A stretch of 64,000 nt of DNA from Tetracentron sinense (taxonomy: Eukaryota; Streptophyta; Magnoliopsida; Trochodendrales; Trochodendraceae): positions 10,776,416-10,840,415 of the forward strand of contig CM026564.1 in the NCBI GenBank assembly GCA_015143295.1. The letters are read 5' to 3'. Made by a program: the position numbers and the translations under genes. The notes under the pieces were generated by a model. The model did not search any database. It saw only the letters and a list, made by a program, of their open reading frames with translations, and had not been told where the DNA came from. How positions within the stretch are numbered: position 1 is the stretch's first letter; each line of letters starts with the position of its first letter. Positions 22,112-33,922 of this stretch are shown here, piece by piece.

Positions 22112-24620
22112 AGCATGTTAAAGGGTTCTTAAAAAAATTAGTAAGTTGTATTTATATTTACCAATTACAAGTAGATCTAGAAAGAATATTATATTATACG
22201 AGTAAGCTTCATGAGCGCTTTGCACATAAGAGAGAGGGTAGGGGGGGAGAGTGGGAAGACAGATCCTAGTGAGACTCATATAATGCACGTGTGTAAAAGG
22301 GAAAGAGACATGGGAAAGAATAGAAGGAGAGAGAGGTATAGAGTGGAAAGAGGAATTTGTAAAAAGACAAAACTCTCCATAAATTTGTAATATAGATATT
22401 TTTAAGTTAAAGTGCAATTTTTTCATTTTAAAATATTCGATATACGATTTTAACATGAGAATTCTCATCATAATAGGCATTTTGATAGTGAAAATATAAT
22501 GGCAATTTTGTTCAGTCATTGTTTATAAGTGTCATATTCTCATTATAATTGTAGAGATATAGCAGATATAAGTGTAAGTGTAATTTTTCAATCTTATTAT
22601 AAGAGTATAGAGGATATAAGCATAAGATTTTCACCCCAACTCACTGTGTCCTTTTAACTCTCTTTAATTGTGGTTAAAGTTTACTAACCCTTAATTTTAA
22701 TTAATCTAATCACGACTTAAAACATATTAACTAGAGTTGACTAGAGTTAAAAGGTGTTTAAAGGTTGGACTAGAGTATTGTACTCTGGCTCCAGTCAAAG
22801 GAATTCCAGACCCTAAATTTAAGGGTAATTTTATCAATAGTGATTATAATATGTGAGATTGAGAAGATATAAGTAGAGGGATAATTTTCAATATGGAAAG
22901 AGCGAGGTGTAGAGTAGAGAGAGAATTTTGTAAAATGACAAAATTGTGCATAAATCTATAACATAAACATTTTTAAGTTAAATGAAAATTTTATTAAAAT
23001 ATTCATCTATCTACATTTTAAAATGAGAATCCTCATTATAATAGCCATTTCCATTATGATAGTGAAGATATAAGTGTAATGGCAATTTTGTTCAATCAAT
23101 ATTTAGAAGTGCCCTATTATCATTATTACAGGAGAGATAGAGAAGATATAACTGTAAGAGTTCTTTTGTTATTCTTATTATAATTGTAGAGAAGATACAA
23201 GTATAAGATTTCCTCTCCAACTCACCATGTCTCCCTTTTTTAACTATGGTTAAAATTTACTAATTGTTAAGGTTAATGAATCTAACCTTTGTTTTTGTTT
23301 AAAAAAAAATAAGGGTAATTTTGTTAATGGTAACTATAAAATTAGAGATTGAGAAGATGTAAATGGATATGTAATTTTATCATTCTATTATAGGACTTTG
23401 CTACTGAGACCGTAAAGGACCAAGACCACACTGAGACCGTGCTTGTGATGCACGGATCTCAAAATTTCATTAAATCCATTTTTGAAATTTTGAGATCCAT
23501 GCATCACATGCACGGTCTCGTTGTGGTCTTAGCCCTTTGCGGTCTCACTAGCATTTTCCTCTATTATAATAGTAGAGATGATAAGTGTAAGGGTAATTCT
23601 ATTGATGAGGATACAATCCAATCAATGTTTTTAAGGCCTTATTCTCCCAGGGAATTTTTTTTTTGTAGAGATACATAAGATATAAGTGGAAAGGTAATTT
23701 TTTCATTCTATTATAATAGCAGAGAAGATGAGTGTAAGGTGAATTTTAAGTGACAAAATTCAATCAACGTTTAAAGGGCTCTATTCTTTGAGGGTAATTT
23801 TGTCAATAGTGTTACTGGTAGAGATATAAAGGATACAAAAGGAAGGGTAATTTTATCAATAACAAAAAAAATTCAGTGACCGTTTTGAACAACTCCATTC
23901 TCTTTATAATAGTAAAGATAATAGAAAGAACAATTGTTCTAAGTGTTATTTTACTATATGACAACATTTTTTGTCAAAAATTAAGGAAGAGATTTGTAAA
24001 GATTTGGGAAATATGTACTGTCTAATTTGAGCTATATTGGTGGGTTAGCACATGGTTTATGGAAATTTTAAAAATTAGATTTTATATTTTAAACAAAATG
24101 GAAGAAAAGTCTTACAATTAGTATCCATTCCAGTAGAGATTGTAATTGTGTGTCGACACCCATTGAACCGCTCTATCTTTACAATGTCTGGGTTCATCAT
24201 GTTCATAGGAGATTTTGCTACTAATCCAAACATCACCTTAAATTTTTTGGAAATTATGTGTGTTTAAAGTATTGTTGCAATCAATCAAATAAAAATATCG
24301 TCGCATAATCTTAAAGGTTGATGGAGATGGAAGTGACAAATGTAAATTTTTAGTCACTTTCCTTTGTTTGGTTGTCGTGTGAAAACAAATAAATGAAACG
24401 AAGAGAAAATAAAATTTTGATTTTTCTAATACAATTCGTAGTTGAATTTATTTTTTAGTTTTCTTTTCTTTTCTCCATTTTCATATTTTTCTCAATAACC
24501 AAACATGGGTAAGATGACATTTGCCTCACACAAAGTCTACAAATGGGTTTTAAGTGAATCGACCCCACCCCAAGAAACTTCCGAGCAACTAGTCAATAAC
24601 AAATTGACTCCAATGTGTAT
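22112..24620. other. AT-rich unassigned region with degenerate repeats
   Basis: No gene recognised. A degenerate direct repeat pairs about 22336-22690 with about 22908-23270; both contain AAGACAAAACTCT/AATGACAAAATTGT, TTTTTAAGTTAAA, GAGAAT-CTCAT and AACTCACTGTG/AACTCACCATG landmarks in the same order. The phrase AGATATAAGTG with AAGGGTAATTTTGTCAAT recurs several more times to about 23860. The sequence 23870-24620 shows nothing further. Confidence 0.45.
23399..23553. mobile_element. Foldback element, about 155 bp
   Basis: The two halves are near-complementary: the left begins TGCTACTGAGACCG and the right ends CGGTCTCACTAGCA. Arms continue through GAGACCGTGC, TGATGCA and GATCTCAAAATTTCA around a centre near 23476. 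Almost the whole length can fold as one hairpin. No clear target duplication is visible, so the superfamily stays open (a Mutator-like MITE is possible). Confidence 0.7.
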
Positions 24621-25614
24621 CAGGGTTGTCAATCTAGCCCCCAATGAGAGGGCTCGCCCCAGCCTTGCCCTCCAAAGCCCACGAAATGGAGGGCTTTTCC
24701 CCTCCTAGGGCCTTGAGGGCAGGGCCGAGCCTGATTTTAAAAGGCCCTCCAACTTGAGTGTTGGGCCTGTTAAGACTTATGCCTTGCCCTTCTCGGCCCT
24801 CCCCGTCTAATATATTATATAATTAATATACATAAGTATAATGGGAGATACTTTTCATTCGTTCTCGAAGACATAAGTTCAACGGTACAAAATTAGGGGT
24901 ATGGTGGTAATTATTTCCAATCACCTTTCTAAAATATCTTTAAGCTCACTACTACCCTAATCCATTAACCCTACATAGCCATGTCTTTCTCTTTCTCTCA
25001 AGTCACATATTAAAGCTCTTGGCTCTCCCCTCATATCTCAGACTCTCGAACAACGCCTCTCTCACATATCTCACATTTTGCACTAGATGAAGGGTACTTT
25101 ACTAAAATTAGACACTATCGAAGCTTTAATCTTTTGTCAAGATTGAATTCGTTCGAATGATTGTGATTTACTAGATATTTTAAAGTTAGATGTATTGAAA
25201 GATGATTTTGATAATAAAATATAAGGTATATTGAGTTTCATTTATTAGAAATTAATTATAAAATAATAATTATAATATTTTATATATTTTACTCAAGAAT
25301 TTTTTTATCCTTTGTCTAATTACCACCAACAAATATTTTATTTTAATTCTACCAAACTGCTCTTTGTATTGTATTATCGCTCCCAAGCCTGAATAAAAGA
25401 TCAAGATTACAAGTGAAATATTTGGCAGTTTGAATAGAAAAAAAATTCACTAAATGATATGACGAAAACAATTTCTTTGCTCCTCTTTTAGCCCCTAGCC
25501 TTGCCCTGGCCCTACCTTGGCCCTTGAGGGTAGGGCATGGACCTAACTAGTTTAGGCCCTCTACGGGTTAGGGTCAGGTTTGATAAGACCTAACCCTGAC
25601 ACTTGATAGCCCTA
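24621..25614. mobile_element. hAT-like non-autonomous element
   Basis: Terminal inverted repeats are CAGGGTTGTCAA at the left and the complement of TAGGGCTATCAA at the right (nine of twelve bases match). Flanking octamers ATGTGTAT (24613-24620) and ATGCCTAT (25615-25622) match at six of eight. Both ends are rich in GGCCCT/AGGGCC words (24636-24800 and 25490-25600), as subterminal repeats of hAT elements often are. No transposase reading frame is present. Confidence 0.6.
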
Positions 25615-28600
25615 ATGCCTATGCAGTAGCACACTTAAATCTAAATATGGTTGCAAATGTTCAGACTCGAGGCGAGTATATGAGAGGGATATTAGAGGAC
25701 AAGAGCATGCTATTTTCTGTTTATATTTTACCGGATTTATGCATTCGGTAAGTGGTGATTTCTGATTAGTAAGAATATATAAAACTTCTCTTTAAATTCC
25801 TATATTTATAGGTCTAATAAAGTTGACTAATTTTTCTATTTTTTATGCAAATATTATGCATTAACCACAACCCCGGTTAGTTTGGTTAGTATCTGTTCTA
25901 GTTAGTGAGCGACGTAGCCACTGTCACCCACTGACACATTCAAGGGCTTAAAGCATCTGCACATACAGTCAAAACCCCAGCTTGGTGACGCACTCAAGGC
26001 TTGAAGCATTTGCAAATACAGTCAAAACCCCAGCTTGGTGAAGCTCCTCAACCTCATTTGCAGACGTGCGGGCAACCGCTCATGTGGACACACTCTTGCC
26101 CGTGCACAGTTTGTGTAACCCATGTCAAGCATAGTACCACATGAATTCCAAATTTGCTTATACTCTGTTGTATTAGGGAATTATTATTGTCGTTTCATGA
26201 GATACACCTCATCTACAATCTAGGATTAGATTTTTTTAAATTTTATATCTTTACTTATTTATTAAAATTTTAAATTAGGATATATTTAAAATTATGGTTA
26301 ATTATCTTTCCATATGAGGAATCCTTTCATCATCTATATGAATCCTGCTTAGGATTGTTGTAATAATCTAAGAATATCAATAATATAATCCAAGATTGTG
26401 TACGAGATATGCGGCGTATCCTGTACACATTAAAATAATATTTTCCAATTATGTTGCACTTCCTCGTCTCCTATCTTTCACATGGCATAAAAAACAAATC
26501 AAAAGCATGGCAATGGACACCTGAATTTTGGTGTTTACATAGACTTGATAATTCTGGTTACACTTAGGACTTCCTCTAGCAATCACATTTTACATCGACT
26601 TCGCCTTGTATGATTCTAGTTACACTCTTGATTTCCACTTGAAACACACAAAAGCGACATGCATAGCCGTTAACTATATGGTTAATGCTAATCCACCCAA
26701 ATTTTTTCTATGAAACTTGATCACAAGACCTCCCTTAAGTAAGGGACATACTGAGAGACGAGCTTTGTAACCCATTAGAGGAGGTCACTAGTGCAATTCT
26801 AGAGAAGGGAATTTCAAGTAATATCGTAGAATTTTCCATTATAACACAGTCATAAGATTTATTCACACTAACAACTAAGAAAAATGATATTGTTGCACCA
26901 TTGTGGGCCACCCAAAGAAAGTATAATGTGAACTGCCACTTGGTACGATGGGTGAGCCGCCCCTAGATGTGATGGTCTTCAGTATGGCTATATTTCCGGA
27001 TCAACGTATTAAAATTTTCAAAAAACAATTTGTTGAAATTTCTTCACGACCAAAAAGGCCTATTGTGGCTACCATACAAAAAGTGTTCAATATGTTTGTC
27101 TCACTGCAAGGCCACAACCTAAAATGTACCTCATTAGAATTTGGTACTCATAGCTTGCCTATCCTTGGGTGTAGCATAAAGATTAGGAGCTCCTCATATG
27201 CAAGGATTCAAAAGCCAATGATCAAAAAATATACTGGAAGGGGTATCTTCTTGTTAAAATCCACCAAAGCTAAGAATAGAAAATGAATGTATTTCTTAAT
27301 AGACTGTCCACGGCACCACAGGATCACACCATTTGATCTAGGGTCCTTTGTCCATTAAGTTTCCCTTGTGGTCTAGTTTACCTTGTGCAGACCACGATAG
27401 TAAGGTCGATGGCAAAGTTTAGAACAAAAAATACAAAGAAAATCGACAGCAAAAACACAACACAATAATTTCACGGGATTCTTTAGGTTAGTGACTATGT
27501 CCGTGTATGAAAATGATCCAATAGCTTCCACGATATGCGAAAATTAAAAGATATAAAGTCTCATAGGAGGAATTTGACTTGATGCCCTAGACAATTCTTG
27601 GAGCATAAATCAATAAAAGGATCTGAACAGTCTTAACCTAAGCAAAGAGATCATCATAAAGGGATGGTAAGGGTGTTCCACTCGTAAAAAGGAATTATCA
27701 AAATTGATTCGCAATCAGGAAAATTTTAAATGGATTTGATGATTACCCCAAAAAGTACGATAAGTAAGATAGTTATTATTATTTAATAATTAAGAAGTAT
27801 CCCTTACAATGGTTATAGTCTTCCAAATAAGAGCTTCCTAATGACTTTAGGACCCCTCGAAGTAATATGGGGAAATACTTCATCATCATACACATTTCTT
27901 ATTGAGTATTCAAGGGAAATTATTGTCCTTGGTTTTCTTACCTTCCTTTGGCTCCTTCACCTTCATTGGTTTCTCGTCTGCCTCTACAAAAATATAGTTC
28001 TTGGTGTTGCTTTTGGCAACAAAAATGCCAACAATTCTTCTCAAGACCATGTGTGCCATTTTGAATTTGTTTGGCATGATTTCTTTCGAGATCAAAGCGA
28101 GAACGCACGTTCCGAACTTCCTTTGATACAAGATAATGCAGGTAGAGATGAGGTTTTCTCAGAGAGAAAACCTAGAACGAGCTCTGAAGTTCCCAAGCAA
28201 ACTTAAAATCCTAAAATTACCACTTGTTTCTCTTACAATTTTCTTATAACAATATATTTATAGATTTTAATAACTTAACAAAGAAGCTTTCTAATTACTT
28301 TACAGTCATGCTAACACAACTTCTCAACCACACAACCTGCCAACTTCAGACAGAAGCTACTAACGAGTAAATTAATTATTGTAGTTTTCCAAGAGATACT
28401 TTTAATGAGGCAAAGATTTCCCAAAAGGAATCAAAAGGCGAGAATGGCGAAGTTGTTCCCCTTATCTCCCCTTATTTGGATGGTGTCTTGATTTCAATTC
28501 CATACCTTTCAAATTTGGATAGGTAATAATAGCCTAAGATGGACCATATTGATTTACAAATAATTTGGAAAGGGAGAAATCTAGTCATTAAAAAAAGCCA

Positions 28601-28742
28601 ATCACCTACCCATTTCAAATAAAAGATAACAACTAAATAACCTGATAATTATATTTTTACATAATAATAGAATTTAAGTTTGAAATGGATATTTTTTTTT
28701 AAAAATAACTATAAGATTACATTATTTTTAATAAAATAAGTT
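25615..28742. other. Unassigned region without recognised genes
   Basis: Two open frames of about 110-120 codons (26948-27286 and 27841-28206, +) show no domain I recognise, no homopolymer bias and no gene-like context, so I do not call them genes. A short tandem duplication lies at 25932-26041. The rest is AT-rich and may contain decayed transposons. Confidence 0.35.
25932..26041. repeat. Two-copy tandem duplication, about 54 bp
   Basis: Both copies share ACAGTCAAAACCCCAGCTTG followed by GTGA, with minor differences in the first half (AAGGGCTTAAAGCATCTG against AAGGCTTGAAGCATTTG). Confidence 0.85.
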
Positions 28743-29544
28743 GGTAGTGTAGAGCCCCGGAACCCAAGTTCACTGTGCTAGGAATAGTGTCAGTGAATAG
28801 TGCCTTGTGTGTGTGTGAAAAAGCTTAAGGTCTTCCATTTTGCTCTTGGTAGTGTGGCGAGCTAAGTGAAAATTTTAGGTGAGTGTATTGAGTCTCAAGA
28901 GAGAGTATAAAGATACTCTAAGTGGGTAAAAGAAAAGGGTATAAAATACCTTAAGTGGTTAATAGGTTGTAAGTGAAGAGTGCTAGTGCACGAGGCATAA
29001 AGAGGCTAGGGCCTCTCATGCTTATGGGGGTGAATTCAATGATCACCTAGGTGGGATGAAAACCTATGGGAAACGATTCATGAGGTGTGAGTGGGATGTT
29101 GGACCTAAGGAAGAAGAGTGTGAAGCACTCGAATATTCTAAGTGTCAACAAGGGTTATGCCTTTAGCATTACCCTTAACTTTAAGAAGCCTTAGTTCAGT
29201 CACCGCGGATCAGAATCAAGTGATTCTTGAATTGTCGGAAAGGTATTAGAACCCTCTTCAAGGTTTATGTTGATCACTTTCCCTGATTTTGAATCGGGAT
29301 TGAGTCAAAAGTAGGATTTCCAAATTCGGGTCGGCTGCAAATCTGGGCTGTCGCAACCCATTGCAAACCAGTCAGCTTTAGGGGCATTTTGGTCTATAAA
29401 TAAAGAAGAATTAGAATTTCTTCAAAACATGAAAGTTTTTTCTCTTCGAAAGACGAATCGAACTCAAGTTGAATTGTCAAAATTGGAGCTCCGAGTCAAA
29501 AGTTATGGCCAAAATATTGAAGTGCATTCTGTAGCACCAGTCAA

Positions 29545-29632
29545 TACCGAGAGCTCGGTCCACTACCGAGAGATCGGTCAAAAGCACTGATCGATCGGTC
29601 CACTACCGGTAGATCGGTCATCTATCGGTCCT
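29545..29632. repeat. Dyad array of Tekay solo LTR
   Basis: Imperfect palindromes ACCGAGAGCTCGGT, ACCGAGAGATCGGT, CTGATCGATCGGT and ACCGGTAGATCGGT occur about every 20 bases, in the same LTR position as the other arrays. Confidence 0.7.
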
Positions 29633-30791
29633 ACGCGTTTTTCAGAAATTTTTTTAGGGGTTTTTTGGTCTTTTGGCCACTCTATCCTCATTTTTAAGGG
29701 TTGGCTCGAGCCAAGGGTGTTCATAAACACCCTTAGCAATATTTTAGAGAGAGGAAGAGAAACCTAGGGTTTCCAAAAAGGGGATTTTCCATTCAAAGAG
29801 AGTTTGAGCGATTGTGAGCCCAAAATCCTTTCCAAAGGTTTGGATTCACCCAAATCCAAGTCACAAACCTCATAGATCGCTTCCACCAAGTTCGTGCAAG
29901 CTGTAGATGCGTGGATCTTCAACCTTGGAGTTTGGGAAAGCTTCCACAAGCTTGGATCTTGCTCCCACGGCCTCCTAAGGCATTTTTCCCCAATCTTTCA
30001 AGGTAGAACAAACTACTAACTCTTTGTTAGAATTCTATTAAAGTTTCTTTGATTCTTTTCCTCAAAACTTGTCATGATATGAGATAGAACATTATGTATG
30101 GAGGTTGGTTGGGCGATGGATGCCAATGGATGGTGTGTGGTGTGATGAACAAATGGGGAAGGGCATTGTTTACATAACGTACACACTTAGTGTTTGATGA
30201 AATGTCTTAAAGAAAAATGAAAGAATGAAATGACATGAAAAATGGGGTTCGTATGTGAGAGTGTAAGTACACTCTCCAAATTGCATGACTAATATTTATG
30301 AACATTTACGAAGAAAGTAGGGCAAGGGTAGATGAAAAAGAGTATGGGAAACTCTAAGGAATTTAATAATGTGGTCTATTTATAAGTTCTAGCTTGTTCA
30401 AGTTTAATTAGTAAAGAAATGAATAGGAAACAAGGTAGTAGTATGAATATAAATAGCATGTGAATGGAATGGACTACAAGGACTTGTTAGAATTGGAATT
30501 TTAAATTAAGCATGTTAATCGAATGAATGTCAAGTAAATGGACTTGTTAGGATGTGTCATTAGATGGTAGAATATGCATGAGTTATTGAATGAATGAAAT
30601 AAAACGCCATAAATCCCTTGTTGTTTATTATTTACAATACCATGAAGGTTTACATTTCAAGGACACATGTATATTAATGAAATCATCACAAGTAGCACGC
30701 TAGGAAAATGCATACATATGACAAGTTAATGAAATACAAGTAAATGAACATGGATAATGAGAAACACAAGGTAACAAGCACGCTTGAAAGG

Positions 30792-31278
30792 TAAGCTAAT
30801 GTGTGCCGTCCAGTACATAGTTCGGGCATTAGTGAAAACAAGAACATAGATGCTAATGTGTGCCGTCCAGTACATAGTTCGGGCATTAGTGATCTAGCTA
30901 ATGTGTGCCATCCAGTACATAGTTTGGGCATTAGCAAAATAAGACAAATAAGAAGCTAATGTGTGCCGTCCAGTACATAGTTCGGGCATTAGTGAAAACA
31001 AGAACATAGATGCTAATGTGTGCCGTCTAGTACATAGTTCGGGCATTAGTGATCTAGCTAATGTGTGCCATCCAGTACATAGTTTGGGCATTAGCAAAAT
31101 AAGACAATTAAGATGCTAATGTGTGCCGTCCAGTACATAGTTCGGGCATTAGTGATCTCCAAGCAGGCAAACAAGACAAACAAGATGCTAATGTGTGCCG
31201 TCCAGTATATAGTTCGGGCATTAGTTAAACAAGTGATAATACGCTAATGTGTGCCGTCCGGTACATAGTTCGGGCATT
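30792..31278 (+). repeat. Nine-unit minisatellite with higher-order structure
   Basis: The 38-bp core starts GCTAATGTGTGCC and ends TTCGGGCATTAG, so CTAATG and CATTAG can pair. Units 1-3 (30792-30953) and units 4-6 (30954-31113) repeat as a block, including the variant GCCATCCAG/GTTTGGG in units 3 and 6. Spacers are AC-rich and carry ACAAG words. Confidence 0.92.
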
Positions 31279-31559
31279 AGTTAATCAAGCAAGACAAGAA
31301 CAAGTTAAACAAGCAAGTCAAGAAACGAGAAAAACAAGTCAAGTGAACAAGTGGGTGTTAAATGAATGTGTGAGGTGTGTGTGAACTAAACAAGTTAAGC
31401 AAACAAGACATGAACATGGATTGAATTGATATTGCTTGTCTTATTATGATTTGATGTACTTCCTTTCTATTCCCATCTTGCACGGTTTAAATTATATCAT
31501 ACAAGAAAGTATTGTTGTATTAATGTTTCATAACATTGCTAGTTAGTAGTGTGTACACG

Positions 31560-31578
31560 CTGAGTATTCCATACTCAG
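31560..31578. other. Conserved LTR stem-loop (perfect copy)
   Basis: CTGAGTAT and ATACTCAG form a perfect eight-base stem around TCC. CCGTAC and GTCGGCAGGTACCG follow. Counterparts occur at 6824-6842, 50604-50622, 52674-52692 and 60405-60423. Confidence 0.65.
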
Positions 31579-32231
31579 CCGTACTTTCATGTCGGCAGGT
31601 ACCGATGATACCCTCAACCCCGAGCCCTGGGTCGAGGAAGAGTATATAGAGGAGAGAGAGCCATCTATCCCACTGCAGCCTCAGGCGGAGGCGAGAGACT
31701 TAGACCATTGGCCCCACGGGGGTGACTATTGAGCGAGACAGAGTTGTATTTTGTCATTTGTATTTTGTTAGGTGGGCCTGTCCACCTTAGGCTTAGACGT
31801 GTTGTGCATAAGTTAAACTTGGAATACTGTTTTGGAACTTTAGAAGAAAAAAAAAAGAGTTGGTTGAGCTTCCGCATTTTATGTTTAGCTTCCGTGCTCT
31901 GATTATCATTGTATTAGTATTATATTTTGCCTTGTTCATTACAGGATGGTTTGGCAGGTTTGTATAGTCCACCTAAAGTATCCCTAAACTCCTAGGGGGT
32001 ATTTTGGGGCGTGACAGGTAGTATGAGGGCCAATTTTGAAAAGCCTAAAGCAAACCCAACCATGGTTGAAAACATCAATTTTTATGTTTTTAGGTGACCC
32101 TCGCAAGGGTGCTAGCATGTTCAGGCTAAATTGCGACTCTTAGGTAGTAAAAGTATAACAAAAGTAAGGCATCTAAACGTGGGATATACTTTTGCTATTA
32201 GGGATTAAATCCCAATTTTGTCTAGTGGAGA

Positions 32232-33418
32232 TGTGTAAGTTCATATTTTGGTGTTGGATTATTCCGTTGTCAAAATAGTGTCATGTGTCTTGTGTCCTTG
32301 CCTACATGCATTAGTGAAGATGAAGACCGAAGAAGAGCAACTGCAGACATTCTGATCATCGCCTTTGTTTCACTGCATAGGATGGTAAGTGACCTATATA
32401 CCATGTTACCTTAGGTGGATTGACCTATAAAATTTTCTTTACATTAGGTGATTAGTAGCTTTTTGTTGCTTGAAGATTTTGAGGCAAAAATAGGCAAAAC
32501 CATCTTTCTATCAATAGAGGGGTATTTTGGTCATTTACATTCATCCAAAATTTATGAAAATTTTTAAAGCTAGATTCTAGATGACCCAAAGTAGTCACGG
32601 TTCAAATTTGAGCTTAATCCGATAAGAATTGACCTCTTTAGAATTATTCAAAGTGTTTGTGGCAAAACTGTAAATAGAGTGAATAGTAACTGTATGAATA
32701 GTAACCGGATGAATAGTGTTTAAAATAGTTCTAAACACTTTAAAACTTTATTTTTGACATCTATTAATGGGGTTTGTTCCCCAGAATGAACTAGAAATGT
32801 TGTGAAAGTTGTGAGAGAGCATTATTGAGATAATTAGGGTTTCCCAAACTCATTCTCCTCTCCTCTTCCACCCTAGAGATTGCAGGACATTGATTCATTC
32901 ATTCTTGTTTATTTATTCCAATTGTTGGAATCCATCAAGGGTTTGTTTGTTTAATAATCATCAACACGTTCCCTTAAAAAACAATTGGCCAGTGTGATTT
33001 GGTGCCTTTGCGAAGGAGATTGATCCAATGAGGATCGTGGTTATTGTGGAGATCTAGGAGGAGCACAAGGTATTGCGATAGATTACGAGACTTGTGGGTT
33101 CATGATTGCTTTTCAAGGCGTACAAGACTGAGTAGTGAGGATCATAGTGTCGAGTGTCGAGTTTGATTGAGTACAATTCGAGTCTTATAAATATTTGTTT
33201 GACTTACTCTAAGTGATATCTCTTTGTTGGACTAAGTCTCATGATTTTTTTCTGGAAGAGTAGTTTCCATGTAAAAATTTATTGTGTTATAGTTTGCTTG
33301 TCTTTCTTTATTCCGCATGTAATTGTTATCCTCACTTAGTTGAGAATTTGCATAAATTAAAATAAGGTAGATAGACATTAGGAAGACCTAGCCACCCCCC
33401 TTGGGTTTGTGAGTTATC
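32232..33418 (+). mobile_element. Probable SIRE-type LTR remnant
   Basis: A purine-rich AGTGGAGA precedes TGTGTAAGTTCATATTTTGG, and the sequence parallels the LTR start at 33923 (TCATATTTT, then GATGAAG, then AGGATGGTAAGTGAC). The end has CTAGCCACCCCCCTTGGG, typical of this group. No duplication was found and the right limit is approximate. The 210 bases before it may be internal sequence. Confidence 0.5.
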
Positions 33419-33922
33419 AACTCAAATATTATTTTTGAGGTTCACTGGAATTTTGAAGATGAATAAGAGAGACCAGTAGTTCTCTGAGTCTATTAGTTGG
33501 TCTTAAAAATTTGAATCCATGAAAAGATATGTAAGTTTATAAAATGGGAAGTGATCTCCTAAAATGATTCAAAATAGGTAATCATGAATTCTGCAGTCGG
33601 TTTTCCAAGCGGACCGTCCTGTAGATATGGCCCAATTAGTATTACTAAACATTTGCTAATTAAGTGAAGATAAACAGTACAAAATTAATTAGGGGTATTA
33701 TTCAGCTTGGGTCAACCTAGGGATCATTACCTTAAATTACTTTTCAATATATATTGTGAGCACGGAAAATCTCGCTGCCTTTTTTTCCGCAGGACGGGAC
33801 CTGATGTGGAGGAACGGTGCCCAAAGACTTCGTTCAACAAGGGCTGGAATTTGAATGAGTCGCCACCATCAGGGACATGTACTCCAGTTTGTATTTTGTC
33901 ACAGAATTGTCAAAGGGGAGAT
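33419..33922. other. Probable SIRE-type internal remnant with polypurine tract
   Basis: No coding motif survives. The segment ends with TTGTCAAAGGGGAGAT, the polypurine-tract context usual just before SIRE-type 3' LTRs, and contains GAGTCGCCACCATC, a phrase common in plant LTR-element leaders. Confidence 0.4.

Larger units (their letters stand above)
28748..32016 (+). mobile_element. Tekay solo LTR with perfect target duplication
   Basis: The LTR runs from TGTAGAGCCCCGGAACCC to GGTATTTTGGGGCGTGACA (3269 bp) and is flanked by GGTAG at 28743-28747 and 32017-32021. It contains the conserved block (about 29455-29515), a dyad array (29545-29632), a nine-unit hairpin minisatellite (30792-31278) and the perfect stem-loop 31560-31578. 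It is the best-delimited uninterrupted Tekay LTR of the window and a good reference for the others. Confidence 0.95.

Noticed and set aside
26948..27286. Open frame of 112 codons (+) starting MGEPPLDVMVF
   Set aside because: No recognisable domain and no promoter or conserved context. The length is within what AT-moderate sequence gives by chance, so I do not call a gene.
27841..28206. Open frame of 121 codons (+)
   Set aside because: No recognisable family. It overlaps an equally open antisense frame and the surroundings look non-coding.
30686..31097. Open frames with repeated MPELCTGRHTLA peptide
   Set aside because: These are translations of the 38-bp LTR minisatellite. The unit spacing is irregular and the location is inside a solo LTR.
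30792..31278. CRISPR-like regular repeat array
   Set aside because: Repeats are 38 bp with partly palindromic ends, but spacers are short, AC-rich and themselves repeated. The context is a plant LTR, so it is a minisatellite.
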